Shown piece after piece: positions 17,901 to 24,901 of a stretch of DNA of 64,000 nt. Source of the stretch: Pseudomonadota bacterium (GTDB lineage Bacteria; Pseudomonadota; Gammaproteobacteria; Xanthomonadales; Ahniellaceae); the NCBI GenBank assembly GCA_022843465.1, contig JALHNO010000009.1:129637-193636 (forward strand), written 5' to 3'. Made by a program: the position numbers and the translations under genes. Positions within the stretch are counted from its first letter, which is position 1. Each line of letters opens with the position of its first letter. A model generated the notes under the pieces. That model saw only the letters and a program-made list of their open reading frames with translations. It did not search any database and had not been told where the DNA came from.

Positions 17901-18821
17901 GCCGGTGCTGGCACCGGCGAACGGAGAAATGGCGGTGGGATGATTGTGTGTCTCGCACTTGATCGCGAACGCCACCGGCTCGTCATGTGCCCGCCACTGG
18001 CGCACACCAGGTTCGGCGTAGAAGCGCGCCACTTCGACATTGGCGACGACTGCGGCATTGTCGCGATAGGCCGACAAGGTGCCCTGCGGCGAAACCGCAT
18101 GGGTATTCTTGATCATCTGGAACAGGGAAACCGGCTGATCGACACCGTCCACCGTCCAGCTCGCATTGAACACCTTGTGCCGGCAATGCTCGGAGTTGGC
18201 CTGGGCGAACATCATCAGTTCGGCATCGCTGGGATCGCGTCCAAGTTCGGCATAGCTGCTGGCGAGGTATTCGATCTCGTCGCTGCTCAAGGCCAGACCC
18301 AACGCGCTATTGGCCTGTTGCAGGCTCTGCAACGGCGCCGCACCCAGCTCGATCCGCTGCAGCGGCGCTGGATCCGATTGCTGAAACGACTGCGCGAGTT
18401 CTTCCAGCCGGAAGGCCAGGCTCTGCGTCATCGGATCGTGCAGAGTCCGCAACGCCGCCGCACGGACTGCTGCGGTCAGACCCGCCAGCCCGGTGATCAG
18501 CAGGCGCTGCCCCTGTTCGATCCGGCGCACCGGAAATCCGGCACCGCGCAGAATTTCGCGCGCCTTGCTCGACCACGGCGACAGCGTTCCAAAGCGGGGA
18601 ACCACGAGGACGGCGTCGGCCGATTCCTCCGGCGCTTTCGGATCAGCGCTCAGCAATCGCGCCAGGGCCGTGCCATCGAGCCCGACGGAGGATTCGCTGT
18701 CGAGAAAATAGAACTGATCGGCGGATCGCAGCCGCAATCCCGGCGCGACCTGATCAAGCCGGGATTGCAAGCGCTCGCGCCGGAATGGCGACAGCGAATC
18801 GCGCCCAGAAAGCATCAACAT
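14964..18821 (-). CDS. purL: Phosphoribosylformylglycinamidine synthase (single-chain PurL)
   Basis: PurL makes FGAM from FGAR, glutamine and ATP in the fourth step of purine synthesis, in the cytoplasm. At 1285 residues it is the large single-chain form of proteobacteria. The N-terminal PurS-like part is followed by the linker and two synthetase halves (AIKCETHNHPTAISPFAGAS; GGLSNAIPELLHDS; TPLALLDPAASARMAVAEAL). The C-terminal glutaminase domain has its nucleophile Cys in VLGVCNGCQM and the catalytic His/Glu in MPHPERVHR. It begins the long minus-strand run, and the stop is three bases before the membrane protein that precedes gspE. Confidence 0.97.
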   Translation of the reverse strand: MLMLSGRDSLSPFRRERLQSRLDQVAPGLRLRSADQFYFLDSESSVGLDGTALARLLSADPKAPEESADAVLVVPRFGTLSPWSSKAREILRGAGFPVRRIEQGQRLLITGLAGLTAAVRAAALRTLHDPMTQSLAFRLEELAQSFQQSDPAPLQRIELGAAPLQSLQQANSALGLALSSDEIEYLASSYAELGRDPSDAELMMFAQANSEHCRHKVFNASWTVDGVDQPVSLFQMIKNTHAVSPQGTLSAYRDNAAVVANVEVARFYAEPGVRQWRAHDEPVAFAIKCETHNHPTAISPFAGASTGSGGEIRDEGATGRGAKPKAGLSGFTVSALRIPGLPRPWETERPLPPRMASAFEIMRDGPLGAAAFNNEFGRPALCGYFRSFEYAEADAIRGYDKPIMLAGGLGNLHPDHVEKQRLSEGDAIIVLGGPAMLIGLGGGAASSLASGQSSEELDFASVQRDNPEMERRCQEVLDRCWSLGARNPLVSLHDVGAGGLSNAIPELLHDSEVGGSIELREIPCDEPGMSPMQIWCNESQERYVMGVRPDRLAEFAAICERERCPYAVVGTARSEQRLLLSDRLLRNHPIDLPMSVLFGKAPKMHRDARRVARSAVALNVDADVDQALQRVLRHPTVGSKSFLITIGDRSVGGLCARDQFVGPLQVPVADCAVTLCDFSGYTGEAMALGERTPLALLDPAASARMAVAEALTNIAAAPIASRSDIKLSANWMAAVNQAGEDAALFDAVHAVGMEFCPALGLGIPVGKDSLSMQATWRDGAGDHRVSSPVSLIVTAFARVTDARRALTPELRLDAGPSTLLLIDLPRGRHRLGGSTLAQCFGQIADAAPDVDSATDLAALFDAIQLLAAEDKLLAYHDRSDGGALVSLLEMAFAGNCGLQITLDGWAEDRLAALFNEEIGVVVQVRADDLKRVHAVLADAGLADCVHAIAVPLADEAQVRLRWRDDNVFSWSLSELRAAWHETSHAMQRLRDNPACADQEQVAVTTSLEHALRPLIGFDAGIDIAAPFILSGVRPKIAILREQGVNGQVEMAAAFDRAGFDAFDVHMSDLIAGDERLKRFDGLVACGGFSYGDVLGAGRGWAASIRHHGDLAAQFGAFFSDRRKFVLGVCNGCQMISQLRDMIPGAAHWPQFRRNQSEQFEARLSLVEILPSPSILFNGMAGSRIPVVVSHGEGRVEFSASSDAAMVHAALRFVDADGKPAARYPGNPNGSPGGLTGFTTEDGRATILMPHPERVHRSVQMSWRPREWGESSPWMRMFRNARAWLA

Positions 18822-18851
18822 GGGTGTGCCCAGAGGCTCAAAGAGCCGTCA

Positions 18852-18880
18852 AGAATAGCCTAATGCCGCAGAGGGCCCAA
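18852..18880 (-). promoter_or_regulatory. Probable promoter of purL and the downstream secretion operon
   Basis: On the minus strand, TTGGGC (18875-18880) and TATTCT (18852-18857) are separated by exactly 17 bases. They sit about 30 bases before the purL start. The match is moderate and read by eye. Confidence 0.4.
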
Positions 18881-18997
18881 GCCGATCAAGCCGGCTGAGC
18901 CTCCGGCTTGCACCACTTACAGCTTGCGGGCGGGGCCCGCACGCGCTGGCCCGGCAATGCCAGCCGGCCAGCAACTGGCACCAGGAGATCACGCAAA

Positions 18998-19023
18998 CAG
19001 GCCACCGGTAGACCGGCGGCCTG
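18998..19023 (-). terminator. Hairpin after dsbC, possible weak terminator
   Basis: CAGGCC-A-CCGGT-AG-ACCGG-C-GGCCTG forms a long stem with one mismatch pair, ten bases past the dsbC stop. On the minus strand only TGTTTG follows, not a real T tract, so it may be a transcript-stabilising hairpin instead. Confidence 0.4.
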
Positions 19024-19033
19024 TCGGCCGAAC

Positions 19034-19777
19034 TCAGGGCGTCGACTTGGTCTTCAGCGCGTTCAGCCGCTCCAGCATGGCGCCGGGCGGAACATAGCCG
19101 CCGATCATGCTGCCGTCTTCGGCGATGACCGCGGGCGTGCCGGTGACACCGACCTTCTGGCCAAGCTCATAAGCTTCGGCAATCGGGTTCTCGCAGGTCT
19201 TGCTCTCGACCTTGACGCCGGATTTGGCATCGGTCATCGCCTGATTGCGATCAGCCGCGCACCAGACCGAGACGGCATGGTCGAACGAGGCCGAGCCGAT
19301 ACCCGCGCGCGGGAAGAACAGATACTCCACCGAAATGCCGAGCGCGTTGTACTGCGCCATTTCCTGGTGCAACTTGCGGCAATAGCCACAATCGATGTCG
19401 GTAAACACCGTGACCATGTGCTTGGGATCCTTGGCGGCAAACACGATCCGCTTGTCCTTGCCGATTTCGGCAACCTTGCGCTGACGCAGCACGGCTTCCT
19501 TGGCTTCGGTCAGATCGCGCTTGGAGCCGACATCATAGACGCGGCCCTGCAGCAGGTACTTGCCGTCGGCACTGACGTAGAACACATTGCCACCCATCAC
19601 GACTTCGTAGAAGCCCGGCAGGGTCGAGTCAGCGATGGAATCAATCGTCGCAGTGGGCACCATCGACTTGATCGCGTCGCGCACTCGCTGCTCACCGGCC
19701 GCATCGGCCAGGGCAGCGGTCGAAGCCACGGTACTGGCGACGGCAAGAGCCAGCGCGGCAGAAGCATGCTTGAACAT
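19034..19777 (-). CDS. dsbC: Periplasmic thiol:disulfide interchange protein DsbC
   Basis: DsbC corrects wrong disulfide bonds in periplasmic proteins and is kept reduced by DsbD. The 247-residue precursor has a signal peptide (about 1-25, ALA/DA). An N-terminal dimerisation domain follows, then a thioredoxin fold with the active site Cys130-Gly-Tyr-Cys133 (DIDCGYCRK). A second Cys pair is in VWCAADR...KTCENP and the cis-proline loop is VTGTPAV. All are standard for DsbC. I start at the ATG at 19775-19777 with AGGA eight bases upstream; the longer frame runs into the repeat. In E. coli dsbC directly follows xerD; here a repeat array lies between them. Confidence 0.93.
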   Translation of the reverse strand: MFKHASAALALAVASTVASTAALADAAGEQRVRDAIKSMVPTATIDSIADSTLPGFYEVVMGGNVFYVSADGKYLLQGRVYDVGSKRDLTEAKEAVLRQRKVAEIGKDKRIVFAAKDPKHMVTVFTDIDCGYCRKLHQEMAQYNALGISVEYLFFPRAGIGSASFDHAVSVWCAADRNQAMTDAKSGVKVESKTCENPIAEAYELGQKVGVTGTPAVIAEDGSMIGGYVPPGAMLERLNALKTKSTP

Positions 19778-19923
19778 CGGGGGAATCCTTGAAGGGTGGG
19801 ACCGGCGAGAACGCGGCGTCGACTCAGACAGCGGGCCGCCTGAAAAGTTCAACGGAATGCACCGCACGGGGCGGCGATTCTGGCAGGAAGCACGCGCCCG
19901 GCCAAGATGACAGTCCGAGCGGC

Positions 19924-20010
19924 ACTGCATCAGTTTGAAATTCTGGCGATGAACCCCTTCTCCCGCCTGCGGGAGAAGGGATTTGTTGCCAACATTCAAA
20001 CTGGTGCAGT
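19924..20010. repeat. 87-nt nested palindrome
   Basis: The outer arms ACTGCATCAGTTTGAA (19924-19939) and TTCAAACTGGTGCAGT (19995-20010) pair over 16 bases with one mismatch. Inside them a perfect 12-bp stem, CCCTTCTCCCGC-CT-GCGGGAGAAGGG, spans 19955-19980. The segments between are partly complementary, so almost the whole element can fold into one hairpin. It ends three bases before the 86-bp array. The inner CTCCCGC/GCGGGAG stem is the same palindrome that recurs at 61500-61920. Confidence 0.8.
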
Positions 20011-20013
20011 ACC

Positions 20014-20873
20014 GGTGGGAGCGCCCTCGGGGCGCGACCGTTGTGGTCATTCTGCGAGACCACGGTCGGCCCGATTCGGGCCTCCTACGAAAGCGCATCG
20101 GTGGGAGCGCCGAAGCGGCGCGACCGTTGTGGTCATTCTGCGAGACCACGGTCGGCCCGCTTCGGGCCTCCTACGCAAGCGCATCGGTGGGAGTGCCGAG
20201 GCGGCGCGACCGTTGTGGTCATTCTGCGAGACCACGGTCGGCCCGCTTCGGGCCTCCTACGCAAGCGCATCGGTGGGAGCGCCGAAGCGGCGCGACCGTT
20301 GTGGTCATTCTGCGAGACCACGGTCGGCCCGATTCGGGCCTCCTACGAAAGCGGATCGGTGGGAGCGCCCTGGCGGCGCGACCGTTGCGGTGATCCTGCG
20401 AGACCACGGTCGGCCCGCTTCGGGCCTCCTACGAAAGCGCATCGGTGGGAGCGCCCTGGCGGCGCGACCGTTGTGGTCATTCTGCGAGACCACGGTCGGC
20501 CCGATTCGGGCCTCCTACGAAAGCGCATCGGTGGGAGCGCCCTGGCGGCGCGAGCGTTGCGGTGATCCTGCGAGACCACGGTCGGCCCGATTCGGGCCTC
20601 CTACGAAAGCGCATCGGTGGGAGCGCCGAAGCGGCGCGACCGTTGTGGTGATCCTGCGAGACCACGGTCGGCCCGCTTCGGGCCTCCTACGAAAGCGCAT
20701 CGGTGGGAGCGCCCTGGCGGCGCGATCGTTGTGGTCAGTCTGCAAGACCACGGTCGGCCCGCTTCGGGCCTCCTACGAAAGCGCATCGGTGGGAGCGCCG
20801 AAGCGGCGCGACCGTTGTGGTCATTCTGCGAGACCACGGTCGGCCCGCTTCGGGCCTCCTACGCAAGCGCACC
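20014..20873. repeat. Ten tandem 86-bp repeats between dsbC and xerD
   Basis: GGTGGGAG or a close variant starts at 20014, 20100, 20186, 20272, 20358, 20444, 20530, 20616, 20702 and 20788. That makes ten units of exactly 86 bp with no indels. Units differ at a few positions only (CCGAAGC, CCCTGGC or CCGAGGC; CATTCTG or GATCCTG). Each unit holds three stem-loops: GCGCCG/CGGCGC, a bulged CGACCG..TGGTC/GACCACGGTCG, and GGCCCGA-T-TCGGGCC. CTACGAAAGCGCATC follows. A degenerate eleventh start lies at 20874. No unit contains a stop codon on the plus strand, so long false frames cross the array. Confidence 0.95.
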
Positions 20874-20900
20874 GGTGGTAGGGCACTGCAGGTTCAGAAC

Positions 20901-21815
20901 TCAGGCACGCGGGTGGTGGTTGGCGTGCAGGCGCTTGAGGCCTTCACGCGCCACCAGGGTATAAATCTGGGTGGTCGACAGACTGCTGTGCCCGAGCAGC
21001 ATCTGCAGGGTGCGCAGGTCGGCACCATGATTGAGCAGATGGGTGGCAAACGAGTGCCGCAGTCCGTGCGGACTGACGACGCGGACGATCCCGGCCTGGC
21101 GCGCATAGCTGCCGATCGCACGCCAGAACACCTGGCGACTGACCGGATTGCCGCGTACGCTGACAAACAGGTTCCTGCTGGCGCGGCCCTTGAGCAATTG
21201 CGACCTCGACTGGTCGAGATAGCGCTGCAGCGACTCGATGGCGATTTCGCCGATCGGCACCAGGCGCTCCTTGCTGCCCTTGCCGAGCACGCGCAGCACG
21301 CCCTGGCGAAGATTGACCTGATCGGTGGTCAGGGTGACAAGCTCGGTGACCCGCAAGCCGGTGGCATACAGCAACTCGAGCATGGCGCGATCCCGGCGAC
21401 CGACCGCGTCATCTGCCGATGGTGCTGCGAGCAGGGCTTCCACCTCATGCTCGCTGAGCGCCTTGGGCAGGGGCTTGCCGAGTTTTGGCGACTCGATCAG
21501 CACGCTCGGATCGGCATCGATCTTTCCCATCCGCAGCAGCAGACGGTAGAACTGACGCAGGGCCGACAGCAGGCGTGCCGTACTGCGGGGCTTGAAGCCG
21601 GCCTTGCTGCGCTCGGCCAGCAAGGCATAAAGGTGCTCGCGGCGCGCCGTCAGCAAGGACTGACCCTTGCTGGCGAGCATGAGGTCGGCCGCTACCAGGT
21701 CGCTGCGATAGGCCATCAGGGTATTGGCCGAGAGCCCGAGCTCGTGCAATGCCTGATCGAGCATGCTGTCGATGGCGGCACGCGAGGGCGCTTGCGGTGC
21801 GGGACTGGCCGGCAT
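20901..21815 (-). CDS. xerD: Site-specific tyrosine recombinase XerD
   Basis: XerD, with XerC and FtsK, resolves chromosome dimers at dif during division. The 304-residue protein has an N-terminal SAM-like core-binding domain (LGLSANTLMAYRSDL) and a catalytic domain. That domain holds the Arg of ATGLRVTEL, the Lys of LGKGSKERLVP, the HGLRHSFATHLL box, the LGHSS His and the nucleophile Tyr in TTQIYT. Length and motifs are normal. I take the ATG at 21813-21815; an ATG nine codons earlier is also possible. It is a housekeeping Xer protein and not an integrase of a mobile element, as judged by length and its dsbC neighbour. Confidence 0.93.
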   Translation of the reverse strand: MPASPAPQAPSRAAIDSMLDQALHELGLSANTLMAYRSDLVAADLMLASKGQSLLTARREHLYALLAERSKAGFKPRSTARLLSALRQFYRLLLRMGKIDADPSVLIESPKLGKPLPKALSEHEVEALLAAPSADDAVGRRDRAMLELLYATGLRVTELVTLTTDQVNLRQGVLRVLGKGSKERLVPIGEIAIESLQRYLDQSRSQLLKGRASRNLFVSVRGNPVSRQVFWRAIGSYARQAGIVRVVSPHGLRHSFATHLLNHGADLRTLQMLLGHSSLSTTQIYTLVAREGLKRLHANHHPRA

Positions 21816-21894
21816 GAGGCATCTCTTGCGAAGATGCGCCATTGTCCCATGCCGCGAGCAGCGGCTGCGACCTCCTCAAACGCGCGAGCCCCCG

Positions 21895-22326
21895 ATGTCT
21901 ATCCTGCCCTATGCCCCACTGTGGAAGCGCCTTGCCGCCGCACTCTACGATCTGCTGCCGCTGGCGGCACTATTGATGCTGGCGACCTTTGCCCTGCTGC
22001 CGCTGACCGGTGGCGAGGGCATGCCACGGCAGGGTATTGGCCATCACGCCTATCAGGCATTTATCGGCCTGCTGATAACGCTCTACTACGCATGGTCCTG
22101 GCATCGTGGCGGCCAGACCATCGGCATGCGCGCCTGGCGCCTGCGCGTGCAGACGGATGCCGCCCAGCGTCCGTCTTTACGCACGGCCCTGCTGCGCTTT
22201 GCGGGCAGCCTGATCGCGATCGCGGCCGCCGGCATCGGCCTGCTGTGGCCGCTGTTCGATGCGCGCAAACGGATGTGGCAGGACATCTGGAGCGGCACCG
22301 TCGTCGTCTGCGTCCCCAAACCCTGA
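21895..22326 (+). CDS. RDD-family membrane protein
   Basis: The protein has 143 residues and starts at the ATG at 21895. It carries the RDD signature: LWKRLAAALYDLLPLAALL at the start (an R..A...D motif in the first span), a second span near 58-75, and GQTIGMRAWRLRVQ before a third (ALLRFAGSLIAIAAAGIGLLW). The C-terminal RKRMWQDIWSGTVVV is also typical. The family is widespread, and a transport or ion-exchange role has been proposed for some members. Nothing here narrows the function. It is divergent from xerD and convergent with the fusion gene that follows. Confidence 0.8.
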   Translation: MSILPYAPLWKRLAAALYDLLPLAALLMLATFALLPLTGGEGMPRQGIGHHAYQAFIGLLITLYYAWSWHRGGQTIGMRAWRLRVQTDAAQRPSLRTALLRFAGSLIAIAAAGIGLLWPLFDARKRMWQDIWSGTVVVCVPKP

Positions 22327-22335
22327 GCGCTGGGC

Positions 22336-24225
22336 TCAGGCCCAGTCACCACGCAGATCACGGACCTTGGCCTCCATTCCGGCTGCGGTCGCTTCGGTCG
22401 CTGCTACCGGATCGCCAAATCGCAGACCGATCTTCGACCAGAACCGGCGTGGCAGGCGCGCCCGTCGCAGCCGCGAATCGCGCCGGCTGAACAAGGATCC
22501 CCACATGCCCTTCAGGGCGATCGGCACCACCGGTACCGGGCGCCGCGCGAGGATATGCTCGAGCCCGGCCTTGAACGGATTGATCTCGCCGGTCTCGGTC
22601 AGACGGCCCTCGGGAAAGATGCCGACGATCTCGCCTTCGGCCAGGGCGCGATCGATGTCGGCATAGGCACGCTCGAGCATGGCCGGATCTTCCTTGGCCG
22701 GCGCGATCGGAATCGCACGCGCGGTCTTGAAAATGAAGTTCAGCAAGGGGATCTTGAAGATCGTGTGATACATCACGAAGCGGATCGGCCGCCGCACCGT
22801 GCCGCCGACGATCAGTGCATCCATGTAGCTGACATGGTTGCAGACCACCAGACACGGTCCTTCATCCGGAATGTTCTCCAGCCCTTCGACCTCGATCCGG
22901 TACAGGGTATTGACCAGCACCCAGCTGAGGAACCGCATCAGGAATTCGGGCACCAGGGTAAAGATGTAGATCGCGACCACCGCATTGAGGATGGCGGTGA
23001 CCAGCAGCAACTGCGGCACATTGAGCTTCACCACATTGAGCAGGATTACCGCCATCGCCGCAGCGATCACCATGAACAGGGCGTTGAGAATATTGTTGGC
23101 CGCAATAACGCGCGATCGCCGGCTGGGATCGGAACGACTCTGGACCAGGGCAAACAGCGGCACGATGAAAAATCCGCTGAAGGTTGCCATGCCGAGCAGG
23201 TCGAACATGACGCGTTTGGCGCCGGGCTCGGCCAGAAATTGCAGGATGCTCAGCCCCTGCGCACCGGCTGCGTTCGGCCACGCGAAATACAGATCCGCGC
23301 CGAACAGGGTCATGCCGATGGCGCCGAACGGGACCAGCCCGATCTCGACCTTGTGTCCCGACAAACGCTCACAAAGAATCGAGCCCAGTCCGATGCCGAC
23401 CGAGAACGTGGTCAGCAGCAGGGTGTAAACGGCGGGACTGCCGCCAAGGACTTCCTTGGCATAGGCCGGCAACTGCGTGAAATAGATCGAACCGAAGAAC
23501 CAGAACCAGGAAATTCCGAGGCAGCTCAGAAATACCGTGCGATTGCCCATGATCAGGCGCAGATTTCGCCAGGTCTCCGTGAACGGATTCCAGTTGATCC
23601 TGAGCTGCGGATCGGCCGCCGGCGCGGCCGGCATGGCCATCGCGGAGGCCATCCCCAGGATGGAAATCACGACCACGGCAACGGCGACCCAGAAACCGCC
23701 GTTCCGCTCCATGTCGATCAGCTGGGCGCCGAGCAGGGTGCCCAGCAGAATTGCCAAAAAGGTGCCCAGTTCCACCAGTCCATTGCCGCCCACCAGTTCT
23801 TGTGGCTTCAGCAATTGCGGCAGGATTCCGTACTTGAGCGGACCGAACAGGGTGGATTGCAGTCCGGTCATGAACAGCATCGCCAGCAGCAGCGGGATGT
23901 TGCTGTGGATGAAGCCGAAATAGGCCACGACCATGATCAGGATTTCGAGCAGCTTGACGGCCTGCGCCAGCCGCGCCTTGTCGAACTTGTCAGCGAACTG
24001 GCCACTGGTCGCGGAAAAAAGGAAAAACGGCAGGATGAACAGGCCCGCCGCCAGATTGGTCAATTCGTGCCGCTGCGCCTCATCAAGGCCCAGGGCCTTG
24101 TAGACGATCAGGATGACCAGAGCATTCTTGAACACATTGTCATTGAACGCGCCCAGCGCCTGGGTCAGGAAGAACGGCAGGAAGCGGCGCTGGCCGAGCA
24201 GGACAAACTGGCTTTGTGGCGTCAT
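22336..24225 (-). CDS. MFS lysophospholipid-type transporter fused to a PlsC acyltransferase
   Basis: The protein has 629 residues and two parts. Residues 1-435 are an MFS transporter of the LplT type with about 12 spans, opening with RRFLPFFLTQALGAFNDN. Residues 440-629 are a glycerol-phosphate acyltransferase domain with the catalytic NH(X4)D motif in VCNHVSYMDAL (His464, Asp469), the GIFPEGRLTETG motif, and a C-terminal PVVPIALKG. The likely role is to flip lysophospholipid inward and re-acylate it. E. coli Aas/LplT does this with separate proteins plus an acyl-ACP synthetase domain; that AMP-forming domain is absent here. Start chosen by family similarity (ATG at 24223-24225), with no clear ribosome site. 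Confidence 0.85.
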   Translation of the reverse strand: MTPQSQFVLLGQRRFLPFFLTQALGAFNDNVFKNALVILIVYKALGLDEAQRHELTNLAAGLFILPFFLFSATSGQFADKFDKARLAQAVKLLEILIMVVAYFGFIHSNIPLLLAMLFMTGLQSTLFGPLKYGILPQLLKPQELVGGNGLVELGTFLAILLGTLLGAQLIDMERNGGFWVAVAVVVISILGMASAMAMPAAPAADPQLRINWNPFTETWRNLRLIMGNRTVFLSCLGISWFWFFGSIYFTQLPAYAKEVLGGSPAVYTLLLTTFSVGIGLGSILCERLSGHKVEIGLVPFGAIGMTLFGADLYFAWPNAAGAQGLSILQFLAEPGAKRVMFDLLGMATFSGFFIVPLFALVQSRSDPSRRSRVIAANNILNALFMVIAAAMAVILLNVVKLNVPQLLLVTAILNAVVAIYIFTLVPEFLMRFLSWVLVNTLYRIEVEGLENIPDEGPCLVVCNHVSYMDALIVGGTVRRPIRFVMYHTIFKIPLLNFIFKTARAIPIAPAKEDPAMLERAYADIDRALAEGEIVGIFPEGRLTETGEINPFKAGLEHILARRPVPVVPIALKGMWGSLFSRRDSRLRRARLPRRFWSKIGLRFGDPVAATEATAAGMEAKVRDLRGDWA

Positions 24226-24338
24226 GGGCAGGGGCGTCCGGATGATCTGGGCCGAATCTAGCAGAGGCCACCGCGGAAGCGCGGGCGCGACGGCGGGGTG
24301 TGACAAATGATGCCGCCAATGTCCTATTTCGCCACTTT

Positions 24339-24366
24339 TTGTCGTTTATCTGTAGAAGGCTATTAT
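24339..24366 (+). promoter_or_regulatory. Likely sigma-70 promoter of the RsbW-like gene
   Basis: TTGTCG (24339-24344) and TATTAT (24361-24366) are 16 bases apart, about 50 bases before the start codon. The stretch is AT-rich compared with its surroundings. Confidence 0.45.
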
Positions 24367-24417
24367 TGCTATCCTGATCTCGTGGTGGCGGCGCCGAGCC
24401 CTTTGGGGGAGACCGGA

Positions 24418-24855
24418 ATGTCGAGTGTCATTACAGCGATCCAGGTCAACTATCGTGTGCAGCGCACGCATTCGGCGATTGGTGCGCTCAATGCGGCCAT
24501 CGAGACCTGGCTGCACGAGCGCGACGTCGACGATGTCGCCATCGGCGCAGTGCAAGTCGTGATGGATGAACTGGTCGGCAATCTGCGTCAGCACGAACCC
24601 GACAATCGCGACCCGCTTGAAGTCGAGCTGCGGCTTGAACACGATGTACTCAATCTCCGGCTCAGCTACCGGGCGGCCGACTTCAGTCCACGTGGCGAAT
24701 GCGAAGTCGATACCGTGACACCGATCAGCGAACGCCGGATCGGCGGGCTCGGCCTGCACCTGATCCAGTCACTGATGGATGTCATCAACTACGAGTATCT
24801 CAATGGCGTGATCTGCCTGCGCATGCAGAAGCACCTGCAACCGCATCCCGGCTGA
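24418..24855 (+). CDS. RsbW-like HATPase (anti-sigma-factor kinase fold)
   Basis: The protein has 145 residues and starts at the ATG at 24418-24420 behind GGGGAGA. It has only the Bergerat ATP-binding fold of the RsbW/SpoIIAB class: an N box in VVMDELVGNLRQHEP (Glu and Asn that hold magnesium) and a G2-type lid in ISERRIGGLGLHLIQSLMD. Such proteins bind or phosphorylate partners in partner-switching systems that control sigma factors or enzymes. No anti-anti-sigma (STAS) gene, PP2C phosphatase or sigma factor lies nearby, so the partner is unknown. It converges with the receptor gene at 24902. Confidence 0.8.
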   Translation: MSSVITAIQVNYRVQRTHSAIGALNAAIETWLHERDVDDVAIGAVQVVMDELVGNLRQHEPDNRDPLEVELRLEHDVLNLRLSYRAADFSPRGECEVDTVTPISERRIGGLGLHLIQSLMDVINYEYLNGVICLRMQKHLQPHPG

Positions 24856-24901
24856 GCCGAGACGCACAGCGATCTTGCCGGTGTGCGCGAAAATCGGCCG
24901 C

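Noticed and set aside
16473..18863. 796-codon frame antisense to purL
   Set aside because: It is rich in Arg, His and Gln with no domain, and lies fully opposite a complete PurL.
18991..18998. PurR-like half site ACGCAAAC upstream of purL
   Set aside because: Only one half of the dyad is present. It lies about 110 bases before the likely -35 box and within the hairpin region after dsbC, and PurR is not generally found in this group.
20014..20873. CRISPR array
   Set aside because: The units are joined end to end with no variable spacers and are too long for CRISPR repeats. No cas genes are present.
19907..20881. 324-codon plus-strand open frame across the 86-bp array
   Set aside because: The repeat unit has no plus-strand stop codon in any phase and 86 is not a multiple of three, so the frame is open by composition. 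There is no ribosome site and the residues repeat as Arg/Ser/Gly-rich junk.
20901..21815. Integrase of a genomic island
   Set aside because: Length, motifs and the dsbC neighbour fit housekeeping XerD. There is no adjacent tRNA or attachment repeat.
20703..22490. 595-codon plus-strand frame running from the array through xerD into the RDD gene region
   Set aside because: It is antisense to xerD, which has all its catalytic motifs, and begins in the repeat array. Its length is a GC-rich shadow effect.
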